A DNA stretch of 64,000 bases, taken from Brachyhypopomus gauderio. Lineage: Eukaryota; Chordata; Actinopteri; Gymnotiformes; Hypopomidae. The notes below the pieces were generated by a model, which saw only the letters and a program-made list of their open reading frames with translations, made no database searches and had not been told where the DNA came from. Location of the stretch: NCBI RefSeq assembly GCF_052324685.1, contig NC_135219.1, forward strand, positions 23,506,316 to 23,570,315, given 5' to 3'. Position 1 is the first letter of the stretch, and each line of letters begins with the position of its first letter. This document shows positions 41,100 to 58,890 of the stretch, in pieces. A program made the translations under genes and the position numbers.

Positions 41100-41642
41100 A
41101 AAGTAGTAAATTGTGTGAAGGCACTCCTTGTGAGATGAAGGCAGACAGCCCTGAAGGTCTCTGGTTTGTAGATAAGCATGAGCTGCATCTGAATGGTGCA
41201 TCTGACGTACCGTGGCAGGGAAGGAGTGATGGGGGTGATACCTCACCCCATCACCTCACCTCACGTGGGCCACCAATGAGACCTAACATGCTTAACTCGT
41301 GTCATGGAAGTATGATGTAATTATGTAGCAAATCATGTAGTTTGATACCTCACCCCATCACCTCACCTCATGTGGGCCACCAGTCAGACCTAACATGCTT
41401 AACTCATGTCATGGAAGTATGATGTAATCATGTAGCAAAATAGTATAAGAACTATGGTCTGTGAGTGGGGGCAGCTTTCTCTTACAGACACTCTTGAGTG
41501 TGTGTACTGGAGATCTCTGGATCGATCCATCTTTCTATTTTTCTGTCTTTTGTCTTTAATAAACTTTGTACTCTACTCTGATACCATACCCAACTGCTTT
41601 TGACTTTTCTTGGTCACCATTAAGGTTCAAATTTCAACGACA
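41100..41642 (+). mobile_element. Solo LTR of a retrovirus-like element (approximate left end)
   Basis: The segment has LTR architecture. A 107-bp direct repeat (units at 41237 and 41344) resembles a duplicated U3 enhancer. A TATA-like TAGTATAAGAACT follows at 41441 and AATAAA at 41558. About 80 bases later it ends near TTTCAACGACA. No coding region or second LTR adjoins it. I could not fix the left terminus or the target duplication. It is an old copy inside element D. Confidence 0.6.
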
Positions 41643-41689
41643 GTACATTATAGCACACATGTATATGTGTTGTTTTTCAACCAGGGCAG

Positions 41690-42085
41690 TGTAGATCATC
41701 AACATCACACTATACAGTTATTGAGGATATTCCAGTAGGCAGTGCGTCAGAGTCCACTTACAGTGACAGTGACATCAGCGAAGGAGAATATGAGCCAGAT
41801 GTGAGACGAAGTGAAAAAAAGCGAAAAATAACAAAACGAGGAAGGGAACAAAGGAAATGAGGGAGGTTTAAATAATTAGCAAAGAAAACAGAATGTCAGA
41901 GGCAGGAATAGAATCTGGAGATACAAGGGTACTGATTCCCATTGAGTCCCACCTATGTTCATGGGGATTTTTGAGGTGAAAGCGCAGGGTGAGGTACCCA
42001 TTGAGTTATTCTTCAATCTTTTTCGAGACTCACTAATAGATGAGACTGTTTTTGAGGGATTTCACCCAAGGAAATAGCTGTGGAA
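41690..42085 (+). pseudogene. piggyBac-like transposase debris
   Basis: One frame reads VIEDIPVGSASESTYSDSD then ISEGEYEPDVRR, like the acidic N terminus of piggyBac transposases, and ends in a stop near 41860. After a frameshift, 41950-42077 reads AQGEVPIELFFNLFRDSLID, resembling the start of the piggyBac catalytic region (PLEYF-LFFTDELID). Resemblance is by eye only. No catalytic aspartates are visible and the stretch is broken by stops. Confidence 0.45.
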
Positions 42086-42176
42086 TAATCTGAATATTTT
42101 GACATCACTGCCTATCTTTATTTATCCAATTCAAGCTAAATTGTAGCCTGAACGGCATTAAATTGCAATTAACTGT

Positions 42177-42639
42177 TGTCACGTCTACGCCCCCTCTCCT
42201 AGCTGTCACTCTAGGTTCCCTTGTGTCTGCGTTTACTTGCCTGTTTATCCTGCCCAGCTCGTTGTCTCTGTGATTTCCCATTGTTTGCCACGCCCCTGTT
42301 ATCATTGTTCGCACCTGGTCTTTGTCTAGTCCTGTGTATAATAGTCCCGGTGTCTCCCATGTCTGTATCGGTCTTTTTGTTCATTCGTTCCGTATGCCCT
42401 TGTGGAGTTCGCTGTTTCTGTTCTGTCATCTTTGTGAGTACGTCCAGCCTAGTCTTTGTTCCCCTGCCTGGTTTTGTTCTTTGTTTTGCCATGTCTGTTC
42501 GTATTTCATGTCTGGACTGCCTGCCCGTTATGACCCATGCCCGTGACTTCGACTCTGCCTTTGGAATTTCCTTTAATAAATCTCGCTCTCCTCAGCGTTT
42601 GTGTTCGCCTCCCTGTTCTGCCCAGCGCAGATCGTTACA
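42177..42639 (+). mobile_element. 463-bp solo LTR with 5-bp target duplication
   Basis: It starts TGTCACGTCTACGCCCCC and ends GATCGTTACA, giving TG...CA termini, with ACTGT duplicated at 42172-42176 and 42640-42644. A TATA-like GTGTATAATAG lies at about 42333 and AATAAA at about 42574. A single LTR with intact duplication indicates recombination between two LTRs after insertion. The 5-bp duplication fits Gypsy-type or some endogenous retroviral LTRs. It interrupts element D. Confidence 0.9.
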
Positions 42640-45423
42640 ACTGTTCAAATGTTAAGAGCTGTTTGTTTCAAGATTATTTTAACAGAACAAAACTTACTTG
42701 TTTTAATGAAAAGAGGATAGATTCTCACAATTTGTTATATATTTGGGCAATTTTTATAGAAAATATTCACTCTGTTCTTGTATGGTGTCCACATATGTGG
42801 ACAGTTGAATAACTTTATTTTAAAAATTTTTTATGTAAAATAATAAACCATTTGACTTTTTATGCAAGTCAGACTAATAAAAACAATTATTTAAATCTAG
42901 CCACAAGCGGAGATTGTAGGTTCACACACGTATAGGCCTAAGCAGCCAAAGAAAACCAATGTGTTTTGAGCAAATGTTTGACCTTTGATATGAATGTATG
43001 AAGTGTTTTTTTTTATCTCAGATGAGGCACTAAATCTACAAAAAATCAAAATGTGGCTAAATGTATTGGCAAAAAATTATTCAGATCATATAACTAAATC
43101 ACATGCTGAGATTAGCTTTGTGTTTATGTGTTTGCAAGGTGTTTCATGTAAGCAATGCTTTTCAGTAGGTTCCAGTATTTGGCCAGTAGATGGAGCCAAA
43201 GTACTACCATACAGATATTACAGCGATGAAAAGAAATTTTAGTGAAATAAAATGTTCATTCCTGGTCAGGCAGTATACTTTTTGTTATAAGATGTAATTA
43301 CAAAGTTATTTGGCTCATTGGTCTGAATCATACAAGATTCATTACTTCTCTGTATTCTGCATGACAGGATTGCAGCATTAGTTTTGATAATTTTAGAGGT
43401 TTTTGTGTACAGTAGCGTCCCCGACAGGTCAATTTGAATCAAACTTGGAGCACATCACAGGAACCTCAATCCATGACAGCATTTGAAATTAGGAGTTGAT
43501 CACTGTGACAGAAATTATGTCATTCTTGATTAGGTCACGTCATTTAGATTATAAGAGATCATTATGAACGTTATGATTTAGTACATGTCGTTCTGATTAA
43601 GCAGAAGGACTACAATAATGAAGTAGTGTGTTTCAGTGTAATCATGTACTTATGTTTAGTTAATATTATGCATTTGTGCCATACTGTGACCCAGGTCAGG
43701 GAGAGTGCGAAGGGTAAGAGCACTCTGTTAACTGGTACTCACTAGTCTACTATACTTGGGTCATTTAGCTTTCTCTGTGTTCAACTGATACATCAGTTTC
43801 TTCCGCTAACTCTAGGGAAGTCCATATTAGGAGATACACATATGTGAGACAAAGTAGCCTGTTGGGCGCCTATGTTTTGGAACATGCTGTGCTTAAGATA
43901 ACCTGTTTGCTAGAACTGCTGAATGGTGTTTAGGATTGTATATAAACAGGGGGACTGTCCCCTTGCTTTCAGTGTTGGTTTACATGGTTTGAGTTATAGC
44001 AACATAGGTCATATATGGCATGGCCTCAATGATATAATGAAAAAAATTACCAACCTGAAAATTAAAAAATCCAAAATTGTTTTGATAATTATTCACCTAG
44101 AGATTGCAACAACAAATACATTGTATATAGAAACAAATCTTTATTTTACCATCTATGGTTTCACAATATACTCTTGGTACAACAGTTATTTAACTCAAAT
44201 GGCTCTCTACTGACAAATCAAGAATTTAGTAAATATTTAGTAACTAAGATTTAGTAATTAAATTCAGTGTTGCAATTCCTTTTGCTGAATTAGTTATAAA
44301 ATGCTATATATGCTGGAGTGAGTATGCTATTTAAAAGTACACCAGGACATGATCCAACATTATTACCCATCGACCCAACCAATCTTGAAATAGGGAAAAT
44401 ATGTTTCTCTACATCACACAATAGTAATCATTATATATGCTCACTGTTTCAGAAAGATGGTGTATCTAATCCATATGTATCTATTGGAACACCATCTTTA
44501 ACAACCTCAACTGGAAAGAGATCTGGACCTTGCCAGCAAAATATATATCATACATAAAGTGAAAGAAGTATATTTTAAAATAATTTACAGTTTATCCATC
44601 AAAAACATTTTTAACAATGGTTTATAAAGGACATGGAAGCGAATTGCACTTTCTGCAGAATTTGCAGATATCGCGAAAAAATATACATGAAACGGACCCT
44701 ACTGACAGCCAATCACAATTCACATCCAGAAGCCAATCCTGTCTGGGTCCCTCCCACGACTGTCAAAAATCAAACGATCTGCTCCGCGAGCAGGAGCTTA
44801 ATCGCAAGCAGAAAGGGTGTGACAAATTTTCCTCGCGCAAGCAACTCTCTCCTCGCGCGCGAGAGTAGTTTTGCTCGCGCGAAAGTCGTTTTGCTCGCGC
44901 GAGAGTAGGTTTGCTCGCGCGAGGAAGCTCTCTCCGCGCGCGCGAGAGCATTTTTGCTCGCGCGAATAAGCACTTTTCCTCGCGCGAAATGATTTTCCGC
45001 GCTCGCGATTATTGAATTGGATTTGACGCCATACACGACCTCGCGCCGCGACAGCGCGCGAGGCCCTCGCGCACGGGCGGAGCCACCGCGATTACGTCAT
45101 TTTCGCCGCGCGGACCCTCGCGCCCCTCGCGGCGCGTCGAGTACCAGCCTACACCGCTCGCGCAGGGTCGCGCAGGGTCGCGCGAGGTGGGCGGAGCCGC
45201 GCGCTACAGTCACTCGCGAAAGTATAAACCAGGCTTAAGACATTTCTTGTTAGCAGTGCTGGTATCGGCATCATATTGCATCAACATGCAACTACTGAAT
45301 TCAGAAATTGTGCATTTTGTGTGTGCACTGTGTAGAGACTTGCTTTATCTCTTAAAATAGCCTCTGTATTTTTTGGGGCATTGATTTCTGTAGGTGGTGA
45401 ATGCGTATCCTAACAGGCTTCAG

Positions 45424-45427
<4 letters not shown>

Positions 45428-45487
<60 letters not shown>
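45428..45487. repeat. TG microsatellite
   Basis: About 30 TG dinucleotides just outside the nested transposon cluster. Confidence 0.95.
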
Positions 45488-45489
<2 letters not shown>

Positions 45490-45817
45490 TTCCTTCCACT
45501 CTGGGTTTTCCTGTCTGACACATGACAGTTTATTGGTGTGATATACGAGTCTCCCCCTGGTAAGCAGATCCTGAGTGCACGGCTGAGGCTGTTTTCAGTT
45601 TGCCTGTCTGTGGGTTTTTTCCGTCTCCATCTGGGCCGTCCTGAAGCGTTTGTGGGTTCAGATGGGCCCCCGGGCCCTGCAGTGTCCTCCTGGTGCCGTC
45701 TCTTCTACTGTGGACATGGAGCTTGGATTCAGCACCGTTGATTCAAAGGCCATTTAGAGGGCTTTTTACAGAACTTCCATGTTCACTGGTGCCACAATAT
45801 ATGTGGTGTAACTCACC

Positions 45818-46398
45818 TACCTTACCTTACTCACATACACGTACTCACCTACCTTACCTTACTCACATACACGTACTCACCTACCTTACCTTACTCACAT
45901 ACACGTACTCACCTACCTTACCTTACTCACATACACGTACTCACCTACCTTACCTTACTCACATACACGTACTCACCTACCTTACCTTACTCACATACAC
46001 GTACTCACCTACCTTACCTTACTCATACACGTACTCACCTACCTTACCTTACTCATACACGTACTCACCTACCTTACCTTACTCATACACGTACTCACCT
46101 ACCTTACTCACATACACGTACTCACCTACCTTACTCACATACACGTACTCACCTACCTTACTCACATACACGTACTCACCTACCTTACTCACATACACGT
46201 ACTCACCTACCTTACTCACATACACGTACTCACCTACCTTACTCACATACACGTACTCACCTACCTTACTCACATACACGTACTCACCTACCTTACTCAC
46301 ATACACGTACTCACCTACCTTACTCACATACACGTACTCACCTACCTTACTCACATGCACGTACTCACCTACCTTACTCACATGCACGTACTCACCTA
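45818..46398. repeat. Minisatellite with 27- to 32-bp units
   Basis: Units of CTCACCTACCTTACCTTACT plus CACATACACGTA shorten stepwise, first by loss of CA and then of CTTAC, into a 27-bp form CTCACCTACCTTACTCACAT. A long serine- and threonine-rich frame (45693-46514) runs through it but is only a by-product of the repeat. Confidence 0.95.
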
Positions 46399-47115
46399 CA
46401 CGTACTGAGGTGGTGTGTGGTGTGAGGTGGTGTGAGGTTGGTGAGGTGGTGTGTGGTGAGGTGAGGTGGTGTGTGGTTGGTGAGGTGGTGTGTGGTGAGG
46501 TGGTGGTGGTGTGAGGTGGTGTGAGGTGAGGTGGTGTGTGGTGACGTGGTGGTGTGAGGTGAGGTGGTGTGTGGTGAGGTGGTGGTGGTGTGAGGTGAGG
46601 TGGTGTGTGGTGAGGTGGTGGTGGTGTGAGGTGGTGTGGTGAGGTGGTGGTGTGAGGTGGTGTGTGGTGAGGTGAGGTGATGTGTGGTTGGTGAGGTGGT
46701 GTGTGGTGAGGTGGTGGTGGTGTGAGGTGAGGTGAGGTGGTGTGTGGTGTGGTGGTGTGAGGTGAGGTGGTGTGTGGTGAGGTGGTGGTGGTGTGAGGTG
46801 AGGTGGTGTGGTGTGTGGTGAGGTGGTGGTGGTGTGAGGTGAGGTGGTGTGGTGTGTGGTGAGGTGGTGTGGTGTGTGGTGTGGTGTGTGGTGTGGTGAG
46901 GTGGTGTGAGGTGGTGGTGGTGTGAGGTGGTGGTGGTGTGTGAGGTGGTGGTGTGTGAGGTGGTGTGGTGTGTGAGGTGGTGTGGTGTGTGAGGTGGTGT
47001 GGTGTGTGAGGTGGTGTGGTGTGTGAGGTGGTGTGAGGTGGTGTGAGGTGAGGTGGTGTGAGGTTGGTGAGGTGGTGTGTGGTGAGGTGGTGTGGTGAGG
47101 TGGTGTGAGGGAGTG
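46399..47115. repeat. GGTG-rich minisatellite, strand-biased
   Basis: Degenerate GTGGTGTGAGGTGAGGTG units fill about 700 bp with almost no C on the plus strand. The minus strand gives a spurious 410-residue H/T/P-rich frame that is continuous with the previous array. Confidence 0.93.
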
Positions 47116-47697
47116 TTGAACCGCAAGTCCTCCAACGTGTCGACCCAGCTCCTTCTAGGCAGGAGTTGAAGCGTGTGTACTGAAATAGGATTCCCCAACG
47201 CGGTAAATGAATTACCTCCAGGTCCTGCCAGCCACATCTAGCCCTGCTTCTCTGTGAAGGCCTATAATTGGATCGTGATAAATGGAGATTTAACAATGGA
47301 ACAAGTGCCACGTGGTTGAATGGCGATGTCGTCAGAGGCAGGAGAATCTTCAGTGCCAGGTGTGGGAGCTTAGAGAGTTTGAAACCCTCGAGGGTTGAAC
47401 CGAAGACCTTCGTCCCAGTAAAATCAATGTAATGATGTTGTTGGCTTCACATTTATAGCCGGTACACCACATGGCTATACGATATATTGTCTTTCTTTTA
47501 TTAATATTGGCCTTTGCCAAATACTGGTACCTGAGCGTAGCGGGATTTAAATGGGCTCTGTCAGGATTGGTGTGCAGGGAGCATCCTGATTAAACTCAGC
47601 ATCATGGTGTGTGTTTTGATGACTGGAGGCGGTTGCGTAGTTAAACGTGCAGTTTTGTTTTATGAATAAAGGCTGTGCACGTGTGTTCCAGCTGGAC

Positions 47698-48100
47698 AGT
47701 GTAATGGCTGTGTGATGGTTTGACCATGTTGTAATGGCTGTGTGACGGTTTGACCGTGTTGTAACGGCTGTGTGACGGTTTGACCGTGTTGTAACGGCTG
47801 TGTGACGGTTTGACCGTGTTGTAACGGCTGTGTGACGGTTTGACCGTGTTGTAACGGCTGTGTGACTGTTTGACCGTGTTGTAATGGCTGTGTGACTGTT
47901 TGACCGTGTTGTAATGGCTGTGTGACGGTTTGACCGTGTTGTAATGGCTGTGTGACGGTTTGACCGTGTTGTAATGGCTGTGTGACGGTTTGACCGTGTT
48001 GTAATGGCTGTGTGACGGTTTGACCGTGTTGTAACGGCTGTGTGACGGTTTGACTGTGTTGTAACGGCTGTGTGACGGTTTGACCGTGTTGTAACGGCCA
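47698..48100. repeat. 30-bp minisatellite, about 13 copies
   Basis: The unit GTAATGGCTGTGTGACGGTT plus TGACCGTGTT repeats at exactly 30 bases with a few C/T changes. Thirty is a multiple of three, so a 190-residue shadow frame appears on the minus strand. Confidence 0.96.
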
Positions 48101-49147
48101 ATCGACTTTTTGCCCTCATTTATATAAAATAATTGACAGACAGGTAGGGATTCCTGTAGAGAGGATTCCTGATTGGTGAATATAGCCAGTTAGTGTAAAA
48201 AATGTTAGTTACTGATTACAGGGCCTTGGAAAGACGTACCTTTCTTTCCTCAGAGCAGCTATCTTAGAAATAGCTGTCAGGATGTAAGAACAGTTAATTT
48301 CATTTTTTTTGTGTGTATGGGGGGGTTATTATTTTTAACAGCTTGTTGTTTAAATAAATTCCATATAACAGCACATTTCTTCCATCTTGTGCCTTTGGCG
48401 TCTCCAAACAGTCTCTCCGTCATGACTGGAGCGGTAGCGTAGCATCACGTCGTTTGTGGAACAGCGAGGGCTGAGGTCAGGGGTCGGGGCTGGGGTCAGT
48501 GCTGAGGGCTTCACGTGCGTTCTGCCTGCTCGGTGAGGCATGGCTAACGACACGTGTGTGGCCACCTGGCCGCCCTCACGCTACCCCGCTGGAGAGCAGT
48601 GTGTGTGCGGCGTGACAGCCTGCTCCATTAGAGAGAGAGACGACCCGCCCGTCACCAGCTCATCGCCCTGTACAACACCCTGCTTGCATTTTGCTGATGG
48701 TCGCAGTGGAAAGATCTCTGGTAAACGGTACCAGGAAATTCGGTCTTAAAAAGGAAAGAGGGAAAGAAAATCAGATATACATTTTTAAGCATCTTAACCT
48801 CCAGCTTAAAAACTGGTATTGGCTTTGCTGCTGCTTCATGAAAAGCCACGTTTCCCCCACGTTTCCCCCCCACGTTTCCCCCACGTTTCCCTCACGTTTC
48901 CCTTTGTGTTCATAAATGTATGTACGGTAATGATAACCTTGGTCTTCTATGTTAATGTGTCTGGGAGTAAGATGAAGAGAACAGGTGTACATTAATAGTT
49001 CTAGGGAAACAAGAAGCATGAAAGGGCTTTTTTTGAAAGGACAACCTGGATATTTTTATTTTCACAGCATTATTCAGTTTTAATGGCTTGACTAACAGCT
49101 TCTCTCTCTCTCTCTCTCTCTGTCCCCCCCCCCCCCCCCCCCCCCAG
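48101..49147. other. Intergenic or intronic stretch before extl3
   Basis: No coding exon is supported. CACGTTTCCCCC repeats occur at 48846-48903. A (CT)n tract followed by about 25 C (49100-49145) forms an unusually long pyrimidine tract ending in CCCAG at 49147, the acceptor of the extl3 exon. Confidence 0.6.
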
Positions 49148-49654
49148 ATTGGATGTCAGGTTGAAGTCCTGCTTGAAGGCCCATTGGCCTCCAGACAACA
49201 GTTGGCCAGAAAGCATGCCATAGACTCCATAATGGGCTTCTGAGCAGAAGAATGGCCCTGACCAGAAGAACGCTCCGCAGGGAAACGCCAGTCCGCCGCG
49301 CGCCTAGCTGTCACCCCAGCAAAGGCCGCTGTGTTCCTTCACTTCCCGGCACCCCCTCTTCTCCCTTGGCCACTTCTTAGTACTCTTGTGCAACCGGGAG
49401 AAAAATAGCACCATGTGTCGACCGTATGCCCTTGAAGATGAAGTTTCCTTTGGTTTGAAAGCCCGGGGAGTCTGAAGACGTAGATTGGTTGGTTTTTATT
49501 TTTTAATTTGTGTAAGCTGCTTTAAAGAGCAAGGGATGTTTAGTTTGCGGTTGACACGCGCGTACCCAGTCCAGACGACCCCACGCCATGGCTGCTGAAT
49601 CCCCCCAGCGACTCCCTGTGCCGGTGCGGTGTGGTGGAGAGTGACCCCGGGACC
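49148..49654 (+). promoter_or_regulatory. extl3 5' untranslated region with upstream start codons
   Basis: Downstream of the acceptor at 49147 the exon is open for about 507 bases before the coding ATG at 49655. It holds several upstream ATGs. One at 49588 has a strong context (CGCCATGG), opens an 18-codon frame and stops at 49644, ten bases before the extl3 start. A four-codon frame lies near 49153. Such a leader would be expected to reduce translation of the main frame. Confidence 0.6.
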
Positions 49655-57752
<8,098 letters not shown>

Positions 57753-57931
57753 CGCTGTCGGGGGACCACGACCTGGCTGTGGGCGGGGTCATATTCAGAC
57801 TGTGGGCGGAGTCACAGCCAAGCCAGGGATGGCGGGACCCTTTTTGATGGGCCAGAGGTCTTACCTGAAAACTGACAGGCTGCAAACTATGGAAGAACTA
57901 TTAAAGAAACATTTTATTTTCAGTTTAGGGG

Positions 57932-57992
<61 letters not shown>

Positions 57993-58890
57993 GTATGACC
58001 CATCCGCAACCACTACTGGTTCCATTTGCACCACTCTAGTCCATCTCTGAGAAGTGTGGGAGAAATGCACACGCTTTCAAGGACACTATGATGGACGTCA
58101 AACTGACCGTTGAACTTGGGAACTGACAGACCGGCGTGTCACGTCCCTGGGGGGGTTTTGGACAGACTCCAGGCAGACAGCCGTCCTCTGGGGACATGTC
58201 AGAGGACTGTGGGACAACAGGGACCCATTGTTGCACACTTTATTATTTTTAACTCATTTTTGCATTTATTTTTTATGTATATGAATGTACATACATACAT
58301 CTTGTATATGAAAAGCACTGATGTTCACAGACGTTTTATTTGCGTGCATTTGTGCACGTATTTTGGGTTTCTGGGTGGATGCTTGCGTGGGAGAACACGA
58401 GGGAGAATGTCGGGAGGTATTAGGGACTGTTGTGATTGAGATTTAACGTTACTAAACCTCCAAGAATAAACCGACTCTACAGGACGTGAAGAATGCTGTG
58501 AATGCACAGACGTTTTCATCAAGGTACGTGAGCACAACTCTACAGGGAGGGAGTGCTAATCACTTAACACCTCTCTGTTGTAGTCCTGGTCATCGGACCG
58601 GCAGGCCCACTCCTGCAGGCTCGACAGGGAGTTGGATCAGCGCTTAGACAGCACATAGAAGTGTTGCAAAGTGCATCTAAGAACATTCTTGCATCAGTGA
58701 TCAGTGATGTGTTCAGATTAAAGGAATATGGATGTAACGTGTTCGTAACGCATCACAGGAGTACTTCAGTCTTTAATATATGGTTTGGGACGGGGGGGTT
58801 GCTTGAGTGTTTGAGGTTAGTTAGAGAAGGGCTTTATGGGTAGGCGTTTTGAGACACATTAACAATAAAGTAATAACAATAAAGCCTGTA
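57753..58890 (+). terminator. extl3 3' untranslated region and poly(A) signals
   Basis: AATAAA occurs at 58465 (AAGAATAAACC). It occurs twice more at 58864 and 58878 (CAATAAAG, CAATAAAGCC). Two alternative 3' ends, about 0.7 and 1.1 kb after the stop, are plausible. A TG microsatellite of about 58 bp lies at 57932-57989. Confidence 0.65.

Larger units (their letters stand above)
40141..45033. mobile_element. 4.9-kb element with long terminal inverted repeats and 6-bp target duplication (element D)
   Basis: The element begins TATGGCGTCAAATCCAAG and ends with the inverse, TTGGATTTGACGCCATA. It is flanked by a perfect duplication CACGAC at 40135-40140 and 45034-45039; removing element and one copy restores the host family sequence GTGCACGACCTCGCG seen in copies A and B. 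Inverted repeats span about 40141-40527 and 44667-45033. They contain several copies of CTCTCGCGCGAGCAAAA, differing slightly in number between ends. The 4.1-kb interior holds two LTRs (about 41100-41642 and 42177-42639), piggyBac-like coding debris (41690-42080) and AT-rich sequence without recognisable domains. The superfamily is not assigned. A 6-bp duplication argues against hAT (8), piggyBac (TTAA), PIF (3) and Tc1 (TA). Confidence 0.88.
39429..45154. mobile_element. PIF/Harbinger-like element, copy C, inverted and split by a 4.9-kb element
   Basis: Copy C starts AGCCTGGTTTATACTTTCGCG after TTA (39426-39428) and lies opposite to A and B. It is nearly colinear with the reverse complement of A until 40140 (ends GGTGCACGAC). 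It resumes at 45034 (CACGACCTCGCGCCGCG) and runs to about 45154, where its last bases carry a small deletion. A and C thus form inverted arms of about 700 bp separated by about 520 bp. Confidence 0.8.
38911..45235. mobile_element. PIF/Harbinger-like element, copy B, split by copy C
   Basis: Copy B begins AGCCTGGTTTATACTCGACG at 38911 in the same orientation as A and tracks A closely to about 39420. Its other end is found 5.7 kb away at about 45155-45235 (CCTACACCGCTCGCGCAGGG to AGTATAAACCAGGCT), followed by TAA at 45236-45238. Compared with A it has lost roughly 340 bases of core next to the nested insertion. Everything from 39429 to about 45155 is inserted material. Confidence 0.75.

Noticed and set aside
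40141-45033. Maverick/Polinton (also 6-bp duplications and long inverted repeats)
   Set aside because: The element is far too short, lacks AG termini and shows no polymerase, integrase or capsid genes; a deletion derivative cannot be fully excluded.
45693-46514. A 273-residue plus-strand frame of repeated YSPTLLTYT
   Set aside because: It is an artefact of a 27-base repeat whose length is divisible by three.
46079-47311. A 410-residue open frame on the minus strand rich in H, T and P
   Set aside because: It is produced by GGTG-rich and CTTACTCACATACACGTA tandem repeats, has shadow frames on the same strand, and lacks any domain or splice context.
47698-48100. CRISPR-like array (regular 30-bp repeats)
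   Set aside because: There are no unique spacers; units are head to tail. The same applies to the 25-, 37- and 60-bp arrays. The host is a vertebrate.
47547-48119. A 190-residue minus-strand frame of repeated RSNRHTA
   Set aside because: It is explained by the 30-bp tandem repeat.
49631-49654. Extended extl3 start eight codons upstream
   Set aside because: That frame begins with GTG; the ATG at 49655 matches orthologues and is the sensible start.
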